A program made the translations under genes and the position numbers. A stretch of DNA of 64,000 nucleotides from the NCBI RefSeq assembly GCF_030272615.1, contig NC_081405.1:158335954-158399953 (forward strand). Direction: 5' to 3'. This document shows, piece by piece, positions 12,613 through 24,000 of the stretch (position 1 is its first letter; the number at the start of each line of letters is the position of its first letter). The DNA is from Cryptomeria japonica. Lineage: Eukaryota; Streptophyta; Pinopsida; Cupressales; Cupressaceae. The notes below the pieces were generated by a model, which made no database searches, had not been told where the DNA came from, and was given only the letters and a program-made list of their open reading frames with translations.

Positions 12613-12735
12613 TAGGGAGAGAGAGGAGGAGAAGGATGTGAGGGTGAGAGACATGAGATAGAGAGAGAACGAGAAGGAGAAAAGGGTGAGAGACTCGACA
12701 GAGAGAGAAGTGTGAGAGGGAGAGAGATGAGATAG
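11655..12735. repeat. Purine-only (GA)n microsatellite and GGGAGATTGGGAAAAGG minisatellite
   Basis: About 1.1 kb of nearly pure purine on the + strand. Long (GA)n runs (11655-11745, 11960-12010, 12240-12280, 12545-12605) alternate with at least a dozen imperfect copies of a unit close to GGGAGATTGGGAAAAGGAGAG. The long Ser-Leu and Arg-Glu reading frames on both strands are by-products of the repeat. The block starts where the 5' LTR of Copia-2 should begin. It may differ in length between individuals and may be misassembled. Confidence 0.95.
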
Positions 12736-12827
12736 AACTCAAGGAGGATAATTAGGGCTTAGAATAGACAAATACAGTGATGGGGAAGGAAGATGAGAGA
12801 GAGAGGAAAACATGAGAGACATGCATG

Positions 12828-12915
12828 TATACAAACATATATACATATATCTATCTATATATATATATGCATATATACATACATAAACACATATTATATA
12901 TGTATGTACATATGT
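12828..12915. repeat. (AT)/(ATAC) microsatellite
   Basis: A short alternating purine-pyrimidine stretch of ATAT, ATAC and TACA units. The small Tyr-Ile rich reading frames here are not genes. Confidence 0.85.
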
Positions 12916-13017
12916 GTAGTAAATGCTAAGTTTACAAGCATACATTATTACGTCTTCATAACCTGTACGAGTTTTGTGAAACACAAAATAATTGTTTTAG
13001 TTCTACATAACTCGTAA

Positions 13018-13164
13018 GGGTTATGTAGAACTATGAATAGTACTTTTTGGTTTTCAAAACCCCTGCGGGTTATGAAGAACTATGAATAGTACTTTTTGTT
13101 TTTAAAAACCCGTGCGGGTTATGAAGAATTGTGAATAGTACTTTTTGTTTTTCAAAACCCGTGC
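13018..13164. repeat. Three tandem copies of a 49-bp unit
   Basis: Copies lie at 13018-13066, 13067-13115 and 13116-13164, each exactly 49 bp. Each begins GGGTTATG and contains GAATAGTACTTTTTG; the second and third copies end in AACCCGTGC and the first in AACCCCTGC. Junctions create the near-palindrome AACCCGTGCGGGTT. A degenerate earlier unit lies at about 12960-13017. There is no coding potential. Confidence 0.9.
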
Positions 13165-14480
13165 GGGTTTTGGCTGGGTAAGAGGGTTGGAAAATGACCC
13201 TAAGGCTTGCAAGCCCATTTTCCCCCCATTTTTGTCCCTTTACACATTTTTTCATCTTCCAACATGATTTCTCAACTTTGTCATCATCAGGTTTACAAAT
13301 GATCAAGTGGGTATCTCTAAAACTACCACCATAATCTCACACATCTTCTCAGTTTTCTGACCATATATTTCTTTTCTATTTTTGGACAACATTAGCATAG
13401 TAAACTTTAATTTTCTTTACCAATGCCTTGACAGTCCTCACAGACATATGTCTACCAGTTTTTTCATAAATTTTGATATACTTGACCAAATTTAAAATAA
13501 ATTACATATTATTGTTCTACACTAGATTCTACACACTTTAAAAAAAAAAAGTTTTCATTTTCGATTATTTTGATGCAAGTTATGCCCAGCGCATGAATAG
13601 GTACCAAATTTTCAGGATGCGGTCACTTCAAAAAATCATTAAAAAAAAATACTCAACATAAAATTACAAAAAAATAGACAACTTCTAGATGTCACTCTTA
13701 CCTATCATCCTACCAAAGGGTTTTGCAAACTAGTAAATCTAACTATATATTTTGTGCAGAGCACAAAAATAACTATGTTATACTTTTATGAAAAAATCAC
13801 GAACAATTTTTTGTGCGTGAAAGGTTTGAACCTCTTAATCTTATCCAATTTTTTTAAAAATTAGTAGTTTAGCAACTAGATTCAGAGCACTACAATTCTT
13901 ATTGTTTTCTCAACTCCTAGTTTTTAGTGCATGACCTTCAAATATCTCTTTGAAGTTCAGGTTTATCCGTTTTCATAAAAAAAAAAAAAAAAAAAAAGTG
14001 GCCACTTATACCCCCCTTTTTGTTCACCATCTTGGTGCACTTACCCTAAAAAACATTATTCTTTATAAATCATCATATTTTTTCTTCTTTCATTTCTAAC
14101 GTCTTGTTTGCATTAGTTCTCATGAGTTTGTTTACATTAAGGGATAATGAAAGGTTGTTTGAATAATTCTTGCAAGGAAATAAGTCAAAAGAGGAATGAT
14201 TTGATAATAATAAAAGTAGTAGGATAACATTAGGTTTGATGGTGATGGTAGGAGCTGGGTTAGAAGAGGACGCTTCCTTCCAAAAAGAACATTTCCACCG
14301 ACTACTCTGATCCACTGCACACATGGGAAAAACTAAAATCGCATGGATCGAAAGCGACGGAGGAGATGTGATGTGACGTGAAACTCGATGTTTCGAATCC
14401 TAACCACGGTTTAGGGGTGTGATAAACAACCCAGAAAACAATTATAAACATCGTGTGCGTATTCATTGTGGTAAAATGCC
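13165..14480. other. No gene recognised
   Basis: AT-rich sequence with a run of about 20 A at 13978-13997. Short reading frames on the minus strand (13070-13306, 14073-14324) have no recognisable domain. Nothing else can be supported. Confidence 0.6.
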
Positions 14481-14487
14481 GACAGGT

Positions 14488-14552
14488 CTATGTAGCAATG
14501 TAAATCGCACATTCCATTTTGGTATGAGTGTGTGGTTTACATTGCTACATAG
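14488..14552. repeat. Hairpin-forming inverted repeat
   Basis: CTATGTAGCAATGTAAA (14488-14504) is repeated as its exact reverse complement TTTACATTGCTACATAG (14536-14552), and partial pairing continues inward. The 31-base interval gives a compact hairpin. It could be a small foldback element or a small-RNA precursor; nothing shows transcription. Confidence 0.8.
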
Positions 14553-14689
14553 AGGTTAAAATGACGTCCCACTCAAAGCAATTTTGACGTGGTGGCATGC
14601 ACAACATAATTATTATTAATTTTTGTAAAAATAAGAAATATCTTAGTTTGGTAGGTAAGGTAGGTGAAGACAATGTGAAGAAGGAAGAA

Positions 14690-15020
14690 GCCTAGTTGAA
14701 TTTGGGTTTGTCATGTGATTATGGTTTTGATGATGATGTTGATCATGTAATCATTGTGAACAAAGTATAATCAAATTTAGAAGTTTACAATATCACACAT
14801 TTTTGACGTTTTTTGAAAAATATTACAATATAGTAAGTTTAGAAAAATATTACAACATCATAGAAAAGAAATAGTTGAGTTTGAGTTTATCATGTGTTTG
14901 TTGTTTTGTTGATCATGCAACCATTATGAATAAAATATAACCAAATAAACACCACACATATTTGACATTTTAAAAAAAGTATTACAATAAAACAATAAGC
15001 TGAAAAAAATATTACAACAC
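14690..15020. repeat. Diverged tandem duplication, unit about 170 bp
   Basis: The block at about 14694-14870 (GTTGAATTTGGGTTTGTCATG ... ATATTACAACATCA) is repeated at about 14873-15020 with many substitutions (GTTGAGTTTGAGTTTATCATG ... ATATTACAACACCA). Both contain TTGATCATG and paired TATTACAA motifs. No coding capacity is seen. Confidence 0.65.
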
Positions 15021-15289
15021 CACATATTTGTGGACATTACAATGACACACACTCTCTTTTTGTGGTCCCTAAATTCATTTCATTGATAAGATTGGGTTGG
15101 GACAAGTAATTTATTTGTAGTCCTCATTATTCGGAAGGAAAGTATATATTTTGGGTGAGATTTACGATGATAAATGTCTATAATTTGGGGGGAAACTATT
15201 GTCTGCATCAGTTAAAAAAGGATTTAGTTTCACGTTCATGTATATGCTGTAGCCCCCCTCATCTAAAATAGAGTTTTGGAAAATTTTAA

Positions 15290-15786
15290 TGTAAATGTAA
15301 ATAGACTATTATAGATTTACTGAGCAATCTGATTTGCTGTGACGTCAAGTTTAGAATGTTAGCATATGATTGAAGGAATGTAAAACCGATTTGTGTCTTT
15401 TATCGATTTGCCTCTGTAGATACGAAAAGCAACTGAATATATCTTCCACTGGTTGCTGTGTATTTCACCATATAATCATCAGGGGGGGTGGCGTATATAT
15501 ATCATTTGTTTTTCATGGGATCATGCCTCCACAAGGGGTCGCGATCCTATGTAGAACCACGTGGTTCCACATAGGGTCGTGACCCCTGTGTGGAGCCACA
15601 ATCCTTCTACACCGGCTATTACCTTAATCAAACAATGACGTTGCATAACAAATTTGTTAGTTTAACTCTTAACTAAATTCCAATCTTAATTAAATCGCAA
15701 ATAACAAAATTATTATTCTGTGTGCTGAGACAATTAGAGAACAGAATTAGTTTTATGTGTGTTACGAATGAGACTAAATTTTAACA
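15290..15786 (-). repeat. 3' LTR of Copia-3
   Basis: On the + strand it runs TGTAAATGTAAATAG ... ATTTTAACA and is 497 bp long. It contains a near-perfect 70-bp palindrome (15526-15595) centred on the G-box CACGTG at 15558-15563. The partner LTR is at 20183-20678. Confidence 0.95.
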
Positions 15787-15796
15787 CTCCCTCTTA
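15787..15796 (-). other. Polypurine tract of Copia-3
   Basis: On the minus strand TAAGAGGGAG directly precedes the LTR start TGTTA, as expected for plus-strand priming. Confidence 0.75.
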
Positions 15797-16204
15797 GTCT
15801 TAGGAGTATAGACCTAAAACTTAACTGAGCTCATGAGAATCACTTCACCTAGGTGAAACTAAGGATATACTCACTTTGATATCCAAGTTTAAGTATCAGC
15901 CTGTGATACTAAGGATATACTCACTTTGATATCCTTGTTATAGTATGTGCACTGACATTAATCCGCTTATATAATGTCTACTATAACTTATCATATTACT
16001 GATATTCAAAGTTGTCTGATTTTTAGTTTATATGATCTTCCAAACATTTATAAGATCGTCACCTTACAATGTTGAACTACAAGTGTTCATTAACTAAAGA
16101 ATCGTCATCCTTTAGAAATGTACACAAGGAAAAGTTACATACTTCATATACTTAATTATATGACCAAAAAGTTTACATAAATTAAACATCTTTATATGTA
16201 TCAA

Positions 16205-17700
16205 TTACATTTTAACCATACCAAGATACTTCCTGAAGTGATCAATTTTCACTCTTGCTAGAGGTTTGGTGAGAATGTCAGCTGTCTGATCTCCTGTGTT
16301 GACATATTCCAGTCTTATTACTTTTCTTTCTGTCATGTCTCTCACATAGTGATATGGGATCTCAATGTGTTTGGATCTATCATGGAAAACTAGATTCACT
16401 GAAAGTTTAATGCAGCTCTGATTATCACAATGAATGATTGTAGGCTTCAGAATTTCACCAAACAGTCCTACTATCAATTTCCTCAGCCATAGGGCTTCCT
16501 TAGCTTCCATGGATGCAGCTATATATTCAGATTTTGTGGAGCTCTAAGCTACAGATGATTTTTTTTTTCTGCTGATCCAAGATACCATAACTGATCCTAA
16601 GCTGAAATAGCATCCTAAAGTGCTCTTCCTGTCTATCACGCTTCTAGCCTAGTCTGAATCAGAGTATCCATGTAGGTTTAATGCAGTGTGTTCATAATGA
16701 AGTCCATAGTCCAAGGTACCTTGTAGATATCTCAATATATGCTTTACTGCAACCAAATGTATTTCTTTGGGTTCAACCATGTGTTGACTGAGTGCATTTA
16801 CTGCATAACATATATCAGGTCTGGTATTGACTAGGTACATTAGTGATCCAATAATCTGTTTGTATAATGTTGGATCTGCAAATTTGGAATCTGCTATAGC
16901 TTCTTTTAGTTTATGAATGTTTGTTTCCATAGGATATGACATTGGCTTGCAATTCATCATTCCAAATCTCTTTAGAATGTCAGTGGTGTATTTACCTTGA
17001 TTTAGATAAATACCATCTGATCTTTTCCATACTTCTAATCCAGGGAAATAATGGAGTAGACCTAAATCCTTCATCTCAAACTCTGAAGCTAGTTCCTATT
17101 TGCATTTTGCAATGAGATGATCTTCGCCTGTAATTAATAAGTCATCTACATATAATATCAATATCAACATTTCACCTTTGATTGTTTTGAAATACAGATT
17201 TGGATCAACAATGTTCTTAGAGAAACCTATCCCTAATAAGTAACTGTCAATTCTTTCATACCATGCTCTGGGAGCTTGTTTTAACCCATACAGTGCTTTC
17301 TCTAACTTGCATACATGTGTTTTTGCATTATTTACCTCAAATCCCTTAGGTTGCTCTAGATATACCTCTTCTTCAATTGTTCCATTCAAAAATGCAGTTT
17401 TTACGTCCATTTGATGAACTTTCCATCCTTTAGATGCTACTATAGCTAAGATTGTTCTGATAGAAGTGTATCGTGCAACAGGTGCAAATGTTTCTTCATA
17501 GTCAATTCCTTCCTTCTGTGAGAAGCCTCAAGCAACAAATCTTGCCTTATGTTTTTCTATACTGCCATCAGCAGCATGCTTAATTTTAAAGAGCCATTTA
17601 GAAGATACAATTGATTTTCCTTTAGGTCTAGGCACAATTTTCCATACACCATTATTTAAGATAGATTGATATTCCTCTATCATGGCATCCTTCCATACTT
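16205..17700 (-). pseudogene. Copia-3 reverse transcriptase and RNase H
   Basis: Minus-strand peptides include VKTAFLNGTIEEEVYLEQPKG-type text, KALYGLKQAPRAWYERID and the catalytic LILYVDDLLITG (near 17140) of Copia reverse transcriptase. The connection segment follows (GSLMYLVNTRPDICYAVNAL, LRYLQGTLDYGLHYEH near 16700-16870). RNase H ends with EAKEALWLRKLIVGLFGE, IHCDNQSCIKLS, RSKHIEIPYHYVRD and TGDQTADILTKPL near 16205-16510. Both core aspartates of YVDD are visible. The region is broken. Confidence 0.9.
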
Positions 17701-17949
17701 GTTGTTTAAGAGCCTCTTTGGCACTTGAGGGTTCAACATTTATGAGGTATGTCATTAGAGTAACATAGCTAGCAAATTTTGAAGGTCTTTTGCTTTCTCT
17801 AAATGTTCCTCTAGGTGCTGCAAAGGATTCTGCTTCCTGTACTGTTTTGGTGGCCCATAGTGGTCTTTCCCTGGGATTCTTTGTTGTAGTGTTCTCAAGT
17901 TCCAAGGTGTTTTCCTCAGGATGCTCCCTCTGAGTTTCAAAAAGAGAAT

Positions 17950-18750
17950 CTTCTTCCAAATTCATGGAATTAGTTGGGATCTCAGGTGTGATGGAACTCC
18001 TTGTTTTGTTAATGGCTACATCTTCTTTAAATATGACATCTCTGCTTAATTCTATTTGTCTTTGTCCAGGAATGAATATTCGGTAGGCTTTAGATGTTTC
18101 ACTATATCCTACAAAAATCCCTTTCTGCCCAGTAGGTTCTAGTTTAGTTCTTTTCTCCTTAGGTATATGAATATAAACAAGACATCTAAATATTTTGAGA
18201 TGGCTAATATCAGGTTTAATTCCAGTAAAGATTTCTTCAGGAGTTTTGTCACCAATATGAGAGTGAGGACATCTGTTTTGAATGTATACAGCGGTATTAG
18301 TGGCTTCCCCCCAAAGTGCGGTTTCAAGGTTTTGATCCAACAACATAGCCCTTGCCGCTTCTACTATTGTTCTATTCTTTCTTTCAACAACCCCATTTTG
18401 TTGAGGATTGTAGGGTACAGTGAACTCCCTCTTAATCCAAGCATCTTTACAAAACTCTTTAAATACATCTGATGTGTATTCCCTACCATTGTCAGTCCTT
18501 AGAGTTTTGATTTTCCTACCAGAGTGATTTTCTATAATAGATTTGAACTCTTTAAATTTCCCAAGAATAGCTTTAGATTCCTTACTTTTAAGAAAATAAA
18601 TCCAAGTTTTCCTAGAAAAATTGTCTACAAAGATTACATAGTATAATGCGTTTCCTAGTGATGGTTCAGATATAGGCCCACATAAGTCAGAGTGAACTAC
18701 TTCTAGTACTCTTTTAGTTTTTCTAGAGCTGTGGGGAAAAGAGCTTTCAG
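17950..18750 (-). pseudogene. Copia-3 integrase
   Basis: Minus-strand text includes LRTDNGREYTSDVFKEF-like sequence near 18440-18510, then NRTIVEAARAMLLDQNLETALWGEA (about 18280-18370), YIQNRCPHSHIGDKTPEEI and GIFVGYSETSKAYRIF near 18060-18250. A linker toward reverse transcriptase follows, ending in the segment YQSILNNGVWKIVPRPKGKS and SKWLFKIKHAADGS near 17560-17680. The region is broken. Confidence 0.85.
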
Positions 18751-18759
18751 TGTTTTTCC

Positions 18760-20119
18760 CTAGTGCACATCCTTTACAACATCTGAATCAATTGGCTTTA
18801 GTTTAGGTACTCTTGTGACTAATTTCTCCATAGAGGGTAGAGCACGAAAGTGTAAGTGCCCTAGTCTTCTATGCCAAATTTTTGTTTGATCTATGACTTC
18901 GTGAAGTAAGGTTTGATTTGGCTCATTACATGATTCATATAGGTGTCCTTGTCTGTAACCAATCACTTGTGCTCTTTTGAAGGTGGATGTTTTTGGCCAT
19001 GCCATTACCTTTCCTTCTATGAATGAGACTCTGTATCCATCATCGTCAAGTGCAGAGATAGAGACTAGGTTCCTTTTGATACCTGGTACAAATAGTACTC
19101 CGGTGCGTTGAATTGAGATTCCAGACGTTAGTCTGATTGTACATGTCCCGACACCTTTTACAGGATGTGCAGAGTCATCCCCTATTGTTACCTCTTCATT
19201 TGATCCCTCTTCCATTGAGTCTAATAATTCTCTGAATCCGGTGACATGTCTTGACGATCCACTATCTATTACCCAGGTGTTAGACTTGTTTGAAGCTTGA
19301 GTTGGTAGTGCTGGATATAATACAAACTTCTCAGATTCAAATTCTATGTTCCTCTCTACTTTGGCGAATGATGCCTATTGTTTTACTTTGTCAGGACAAT
19401 TAAATGACATATGTCCATACTAATCACATCCGTGACATTGAATTTTTGACATATCTTTCTTATGAAAGCTTTTCCCATGGTGGGATTTTCTTTTCTTGAA
19501 GTTTCTCTTCTTGCCTTTCTTACGGGAGTCAGTATTCAGATTGTGTAGGTCCTCATCTTTGGTTTTGTGATTTCCCCCTTTGATTTGCCTTGATTCTTCA
19601 AGGAGACAGTGAATTTATCCCTTGCATTTATGCCTTGTTTGAATGATTCCCAGGATTCAGGTAATCCGTCTAGGGAATCATTGATAGTTCTTGCTTCTCG
19701 ACGAGATAATCAAGTTTTTGCAGTTGATCTCTGAGTGAACCTATCCTCATGAAGTATGAGTTTATAGACTCACCTTTATTTATACTTATGTGGTTCAACT
19801 GTCTTTTTAGGGCTAGGGTTTTGCTTGGATTTTTTATCTCATATGTCCTTTCAAGGGTTTTGCACATTTCATATGCGTTGTCATATTTTGATATAAGTGG
19901 TATTATGTGACCCCTTACTGCATCTATCATGATTTTTACAGCTTTATCATTTCCTTCATTCCACACAGTTTTCTCAGGTTCGTCTCCAGGTTTGGGCTTG
20001 TCTTCTTTTATGATTTTGATTACTTTGTTCTCTTTTAATACGATCATAATTTTGACTTTCCAAGCCACAAAATTTGCTGCTCCTTCGAGTATGTCCTCGA
20101 ATCTGATTGTGTTCGCCAT
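18760..20119 (-). pseudogene. Copia-3 gag, zinc knuckle, protease and GAG-pre-integrase
   Basis: Gag starts at 20119 (MANTIRFEDILEGAANF), a typical Copia opening about 50 bases after the primer site. The UBN2 segment includes LKRQLNHISINKGESINSYF. A knuckle with the C-x2-C-G-x-x-G-H-x4-C spacing lies near 19410-19440, and a basic Lys/Arg-rich stretch near 19450-19530. The protease motif DSGSSRHVTGF is near 19240, and the pre-integrase domain WHRRLGHLHFRALPSMEKL near 18830-18880. The region is broken. Confidence 0.85.
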
Positions 20120-20170
20120 TTTTAATTTGTAAACTTTGCTTTTAGTCTATTCGGACCTTTAAATAGTTAG

Positions 20171-20182
20171 GCTCTGATACCA
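20171..20182 (-). other. Primer-binding site of Copia-3
   Basis: The + strand GCTCTGATACCA is the exact complement of TGGTATCAGAGC, the initiator tRNA-Met site, and directly abuts the 5' LTR (20183). Confidence 0.9.
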
Positions 20183-20678
20183 TGTAAATGTAAATAGACT
20201 ATTATAGATTTACTGAGCAATCTGATTTGCTGTGACGTCAAGTTTAGAATGTTAGCATATGATTGAAGGAATGTAAAACCGATTTGTGTCTTTTATCGAT
20301 TTGCCTCTGTAGATACGAAAAGCAACTGAATATATCTTCCACTGATCGCTATGTATTTCACCATATATTCATCAAGGAGGGTGGCGTATATATATCGTTT
20401 GTTTTCCATGGGATCGTGCCTCCACAGAAGGTCACGATCCTATGTGGAGCCACGTGGTTCCACATAAGGTCGTGACCCTTTTGTGGAGCCACGATCCTTC
20501 TACACCGGCTATTACCTTAATCAAACTAATGACATTGCATAACAAATTTGTTAGTAACTCTTAACTAAATTCCAATCTTAATTAAATCGCAAATAACAGA
20601 ATTATTATTCTGTGTGCTGAGACGATTAGAAAACAGAATTAGTTTTCTGTGTGTTACGACTGAGACTATATTTTAACA
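20183..20678 (-). repeat. 5' LTR of Copia-3
   Basis: 496 bp long, with TG...CA ends, followed by the TTTAA duplication. It carries the palindrome with a central CACGTG at 20451-20456. It ends 384 bp upstream of the lipoxygenase start codon and about 240 bp upstream of its TATA box, so LTR sequence forms the distal promoter region of that gene. Confidence 0.95.
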
Positions 20679-20921
20679 TTTAATGCTAAATCATTATCAC
20701 AGAAGACTCCGTAATGGCATTTATGAGTATTAATGATTCGAGCTGACCTGATTACAATATGGATAAGATTTATATTTGGATAGACAGTGCAAGTTGCAGT
20801 ATGAAAGATAACCCGAGGTGCAGAAGTGACTGCCGTTCTCGATTATATTTTTCCGGTGAGGCATTAAGCACGTTTCTTTAAACGGAGAGAACACATTGCC
20901 GTCGAAGCTCGCTCGTCTATG

Positions 20922-20929
20922 TATAAATA
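20922..20929 (+). promoter_or_regulatory. TATA box of the lipoxygenase gene
   Basis: TATAAATA lies 133-140 bases upstream of the ATG at 21062. Transcription would start near 20950, giving a 5' leader of about 110 bases. No other TATA-like sequence in the 380 bases between the Copia-3 LTR and the ATG is as good. Confidence 0.75.
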
Positions 20930-21061
20930 GACGTGGAGCAAGCAAAGGTATCTCAATCTCAACTAGTGTGAGTGTTTTAAGAGTTGGTTTGATCGCCAGC
21001 TTACACTTTAAGCCTTGGCGTGAAAGAATTTGGAGTAAGATAGTTTTTAGGTGTAGCCAAG

Positions 21062-24000
21062 ATGAGTTTATCCGGTAACATCTCTCTTCCAACGATTCCA
21101 ACGATTCCAAGAATTCCAACCATTTCATTGCCCTCTAAAAATGGGAATGTAGGGGAGTTTGAAATCAAAGGAGAAGTGGTGTTAATGAAAGCATATCTTG
21201 CGGATGTAACCGACTACTCTGCCACGATCACGGACACGGTCTCTGAATTGATCGGGCAGAAAGTCTTTCTTCAGCTCGTCAGTAGCGACAAGATTGATGA
21301 AGGTAATGTTACTACTAGTTTTTATTGTTATTACCATTAGATCCTAAGTGGGTATATTGATTTTTCTTTTCTGCACCTTGGGCATAATTAATTTATAGCA
21401 TTGTCCAACGTATGACTGGTAATGGTGTAGATTCGGGATTGGGGAAGAAAGGAGAGGAGGAATCAATAAGCTGGAACCCACTGGATGGTCCCATTGCTGG
21501 TGACTCGAAATTCTCCGTCAACTTCACATGGAAGACTTGTTGGAAGTAACGAGTACTCTGAGAGGGGGAGGGGGTGAATCAGAGTACACTAAATCTTTAA
21601 ATTCATAAGAACAATACTAAGATGGCCACAAAAACTGAAAACTAAGAGTCCATTTGAAAAACTTGCATCAACATGTGACTGTGAAAAGAACATAAGAGAA
21701 AATGGAATAAGTGTATCAGAGTACTAAACATAACTAAGAAACCAACACCATGACACAGTTTTTGTGCTGAGTGAAAACCCTCGAAATCCAACTAGATTTC
21801 ATCATAGGGAAAAAACACTCCAATCCTTTTATTAATCTTAAACACCAACCAATACATCCAATTTAGCAGCCCTGCTGCAAGGAGCTTCAACCCCTATCCT
21901 TTTCAATAGTTTTTGAGTGGATTCATAATGATATATTTTCAATCTGTTTTGCAACTATTTTATCATGAACCTTTATTACAAAGCAAAAAATATGATATCC
22001 AGTAAGTCCGCCAACAATAGAGATCTCAAAATAAATAATACAGCTTTTCTTTCTTTCCACTAAAAACACACTTCGGCTTCACCTACATTTACATATATAT
22101 ATCCCCTTCTTTAGAAATTGATACATACATGTAAATGTATCCAAAGCATTAACTGAACCAGACAGTTAACCACTACCCTTAAAAAACTGATTTTGAGTTT
22201 ATTGATCAGACCACAACCCATGTAGGGTTTAATTTTAATATCAACTTCTCAATAAATCCTATCCAAAAAGAACCCTTTCATAAGAATATAAATGCTTGAT
22301 ATGTACCCACAATATCACTGAAAAACCTTGTTTAAAAACTGGAGGGTGAATAATAAAATCTTCTAAAGTAACCCTCGTATAGGGTAACCAACTAAAACAA
22401 TCTTTATAACTGCTTTGATAAATCTCTAAAAATTTCTCGAATCATCCTGCAAAAACACTTGATATAATCATAGTAACAAACCCGTAAAGGGTTAACAAGA
22501 ATCTGCAATATGATTCCAATAACTACCTTTGAATCTGTAAAAATGAAACCCTTAACCTTTTGTCAAATCGTTTAAACAAAAGAAACAGTTACTATGCTTC
22601 TACAGTGCCGGAAAATGAGGAAAGGACAAATAGTTATATGCAACTGAACCATTAAAAAAGAAACTTGCTTCATATTTCCTTTCGACACTTATCATTTCTC
22701 CTCAAAATGAATTTACTGTGTGCATACCTGTAATTAGAGAGAACGATAAGATTACCAGCAGTGAGCATGTGTAGAGATCTAACTGAAGCAGTCTTTATCC
22801 TTGACAAGAAACCCATCAATGTCCAGAGCAAAGACGGGAGCAAGAAATAGTAGAAACACATAACCATCAAAGCATTCTCCCAGTTCTAAATCACCAAGCA
22901 AGTTCAGCTGAAAGCGGCAAAACAACAAGGACTTTGGCATTGAAAAGAAAGTATCAACAAAATAAACTGCGCTTTCTTTGAAGTCCGGAATATCCCAAAT
23001 CATAATAGATTTCCTTTTGACATCCGGGATGAACTCATAATGCCAGCCACGTGAGTTAAAAGTAAACTGACTCAAGTCAAACTCAACCATGATCTATCAT
23101 TCGTGAGTTAAAAGTATGAAATAGGCTGAAATAGTGATTGACATGACGTGGCAAATAAAACCCACATACTACCACCGAAGAGCCTTGTCATCAAGGACAA
23201 ATAGAAAAGTCAACAAGACTGAACTGGGAGTGCCCGGTGCATTGCTGGTCAGGAACGCGCATCCGAGGGAGTTCTTCTTGAAATCGCTCTCTTTCTGCTG
23301 TACCGGACAAACTTCCAGCAATTCACTTTGTCTGTAACTCCTGGTTCCATCCTTACTATTTATTCAACAAGACCGACCGGGTCTTCTTCTCTACTCAGGT
23401 ATAATCTGAGATAAATAATTTGAGAACTTAAAAGTGATCAAGTAACAACGTATTATTAATGAGCATTTTACCCTGAACATTGGTGATTTCAGAGTCATCT
23501 TCCCAATGAAACACCAGCGGGTTTGTTGACGCTGAGAAAGCGAGAGCTGGCTACTCCGCGAGGAAATGGTACTGGAGAGAGAAAGTTTTATGAGCGTGTG
23601 TATGACTACGATCTTTACAATGATCTCGGTAACCCAGATAGTAGTGCCGATCTCCGCAGGGAAGTGCTTGGTGGGTCACAGGACCTTCCTTATCCCAGAA
23701 GATGTAGAACTGGACGTGCCCCCTGCAAAACAGGTTCTCTAAATATCATAGAGCTTCGAGCCTTTGTGTAGCGTTAATTGATTTTAGTTTAAATTAGTTT
23801 GGAACCTTAATCAATGATAGTGTTTATGATATGGCAGATCGGAAGTTCGAGAGCTTGCCTCTGTTGCTCACCACCCAGTACTACATTCCCCCAGACGAGA
23901 AGTTCCCTCATATCAATCTGTCCGACTACAGGTCTAATTTGGTGCGAGCCTTCGCCAAAAAGGTGATACCCACCATCAAGTCCATATTTGGTGATGAGTT

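Larger units (their letters stand above)
15285..20683 (-). mobile_element. Copia LTR retrotransposon (Copia-3) with both LTRs and target duplications
   Basis: This is a structurally complete but broken Ty1/copia element on the minus strand. It has LTRs at 15290-15786 and 20183-20678, TTTAA target duplications at 15285-15289 and 20679-20683, a primer site at 20171-20182 and a purine tract at 15787-15796. Coding order from right to left is gag (about 19670-20119), zinc knuckle (about 19420), protease and GAG-pre-integrase (about 18760-19300), integrase (about 17950-18750), reverse transcriptase (about 16650-17700) and RNase H (about 16205-16550). By eye the LTRs differ at about 27 of 495 positions, mostly transitions, or 5-6 percent. 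That means a few million years at a fast rate and over ten million at the slow rates reported for conifers. It has about five or six breaks. Confidence 0.95.

Noticed and set aside
11643-12742. Long open frames of Arg-Glu and Ser-Leu on both strands
   Set aside because: They are read-through of the purine-only (GA)n satellite and have no domain.
13018-13164. CRISPR-like direct repeats
   Set aside because: The repeats abut with no spacers, and the context is eukaryotic.
15370-15582. A 70-codon frame that occurs nearly identically again at 20263-20475
   Set aside because: Both lie in the two LTRs of Copia-3; the match is due to LTR duplication, not to a gene pair.
22779-23090. A 103-codon minus-strand frame inside the solo LTR
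   Set aside because: No domain or homologous text is recognisable, and it lies in an LTR.
21538-23215. The lipoxygenase insert as a natural intron
   Set aside because: The exact AGACT duplication and TG...CA ends fit an LTR. The GT-like donor near 21544 with acceptors near 23209 or 23217 leads to stops instead of the lipoxygenase frame.
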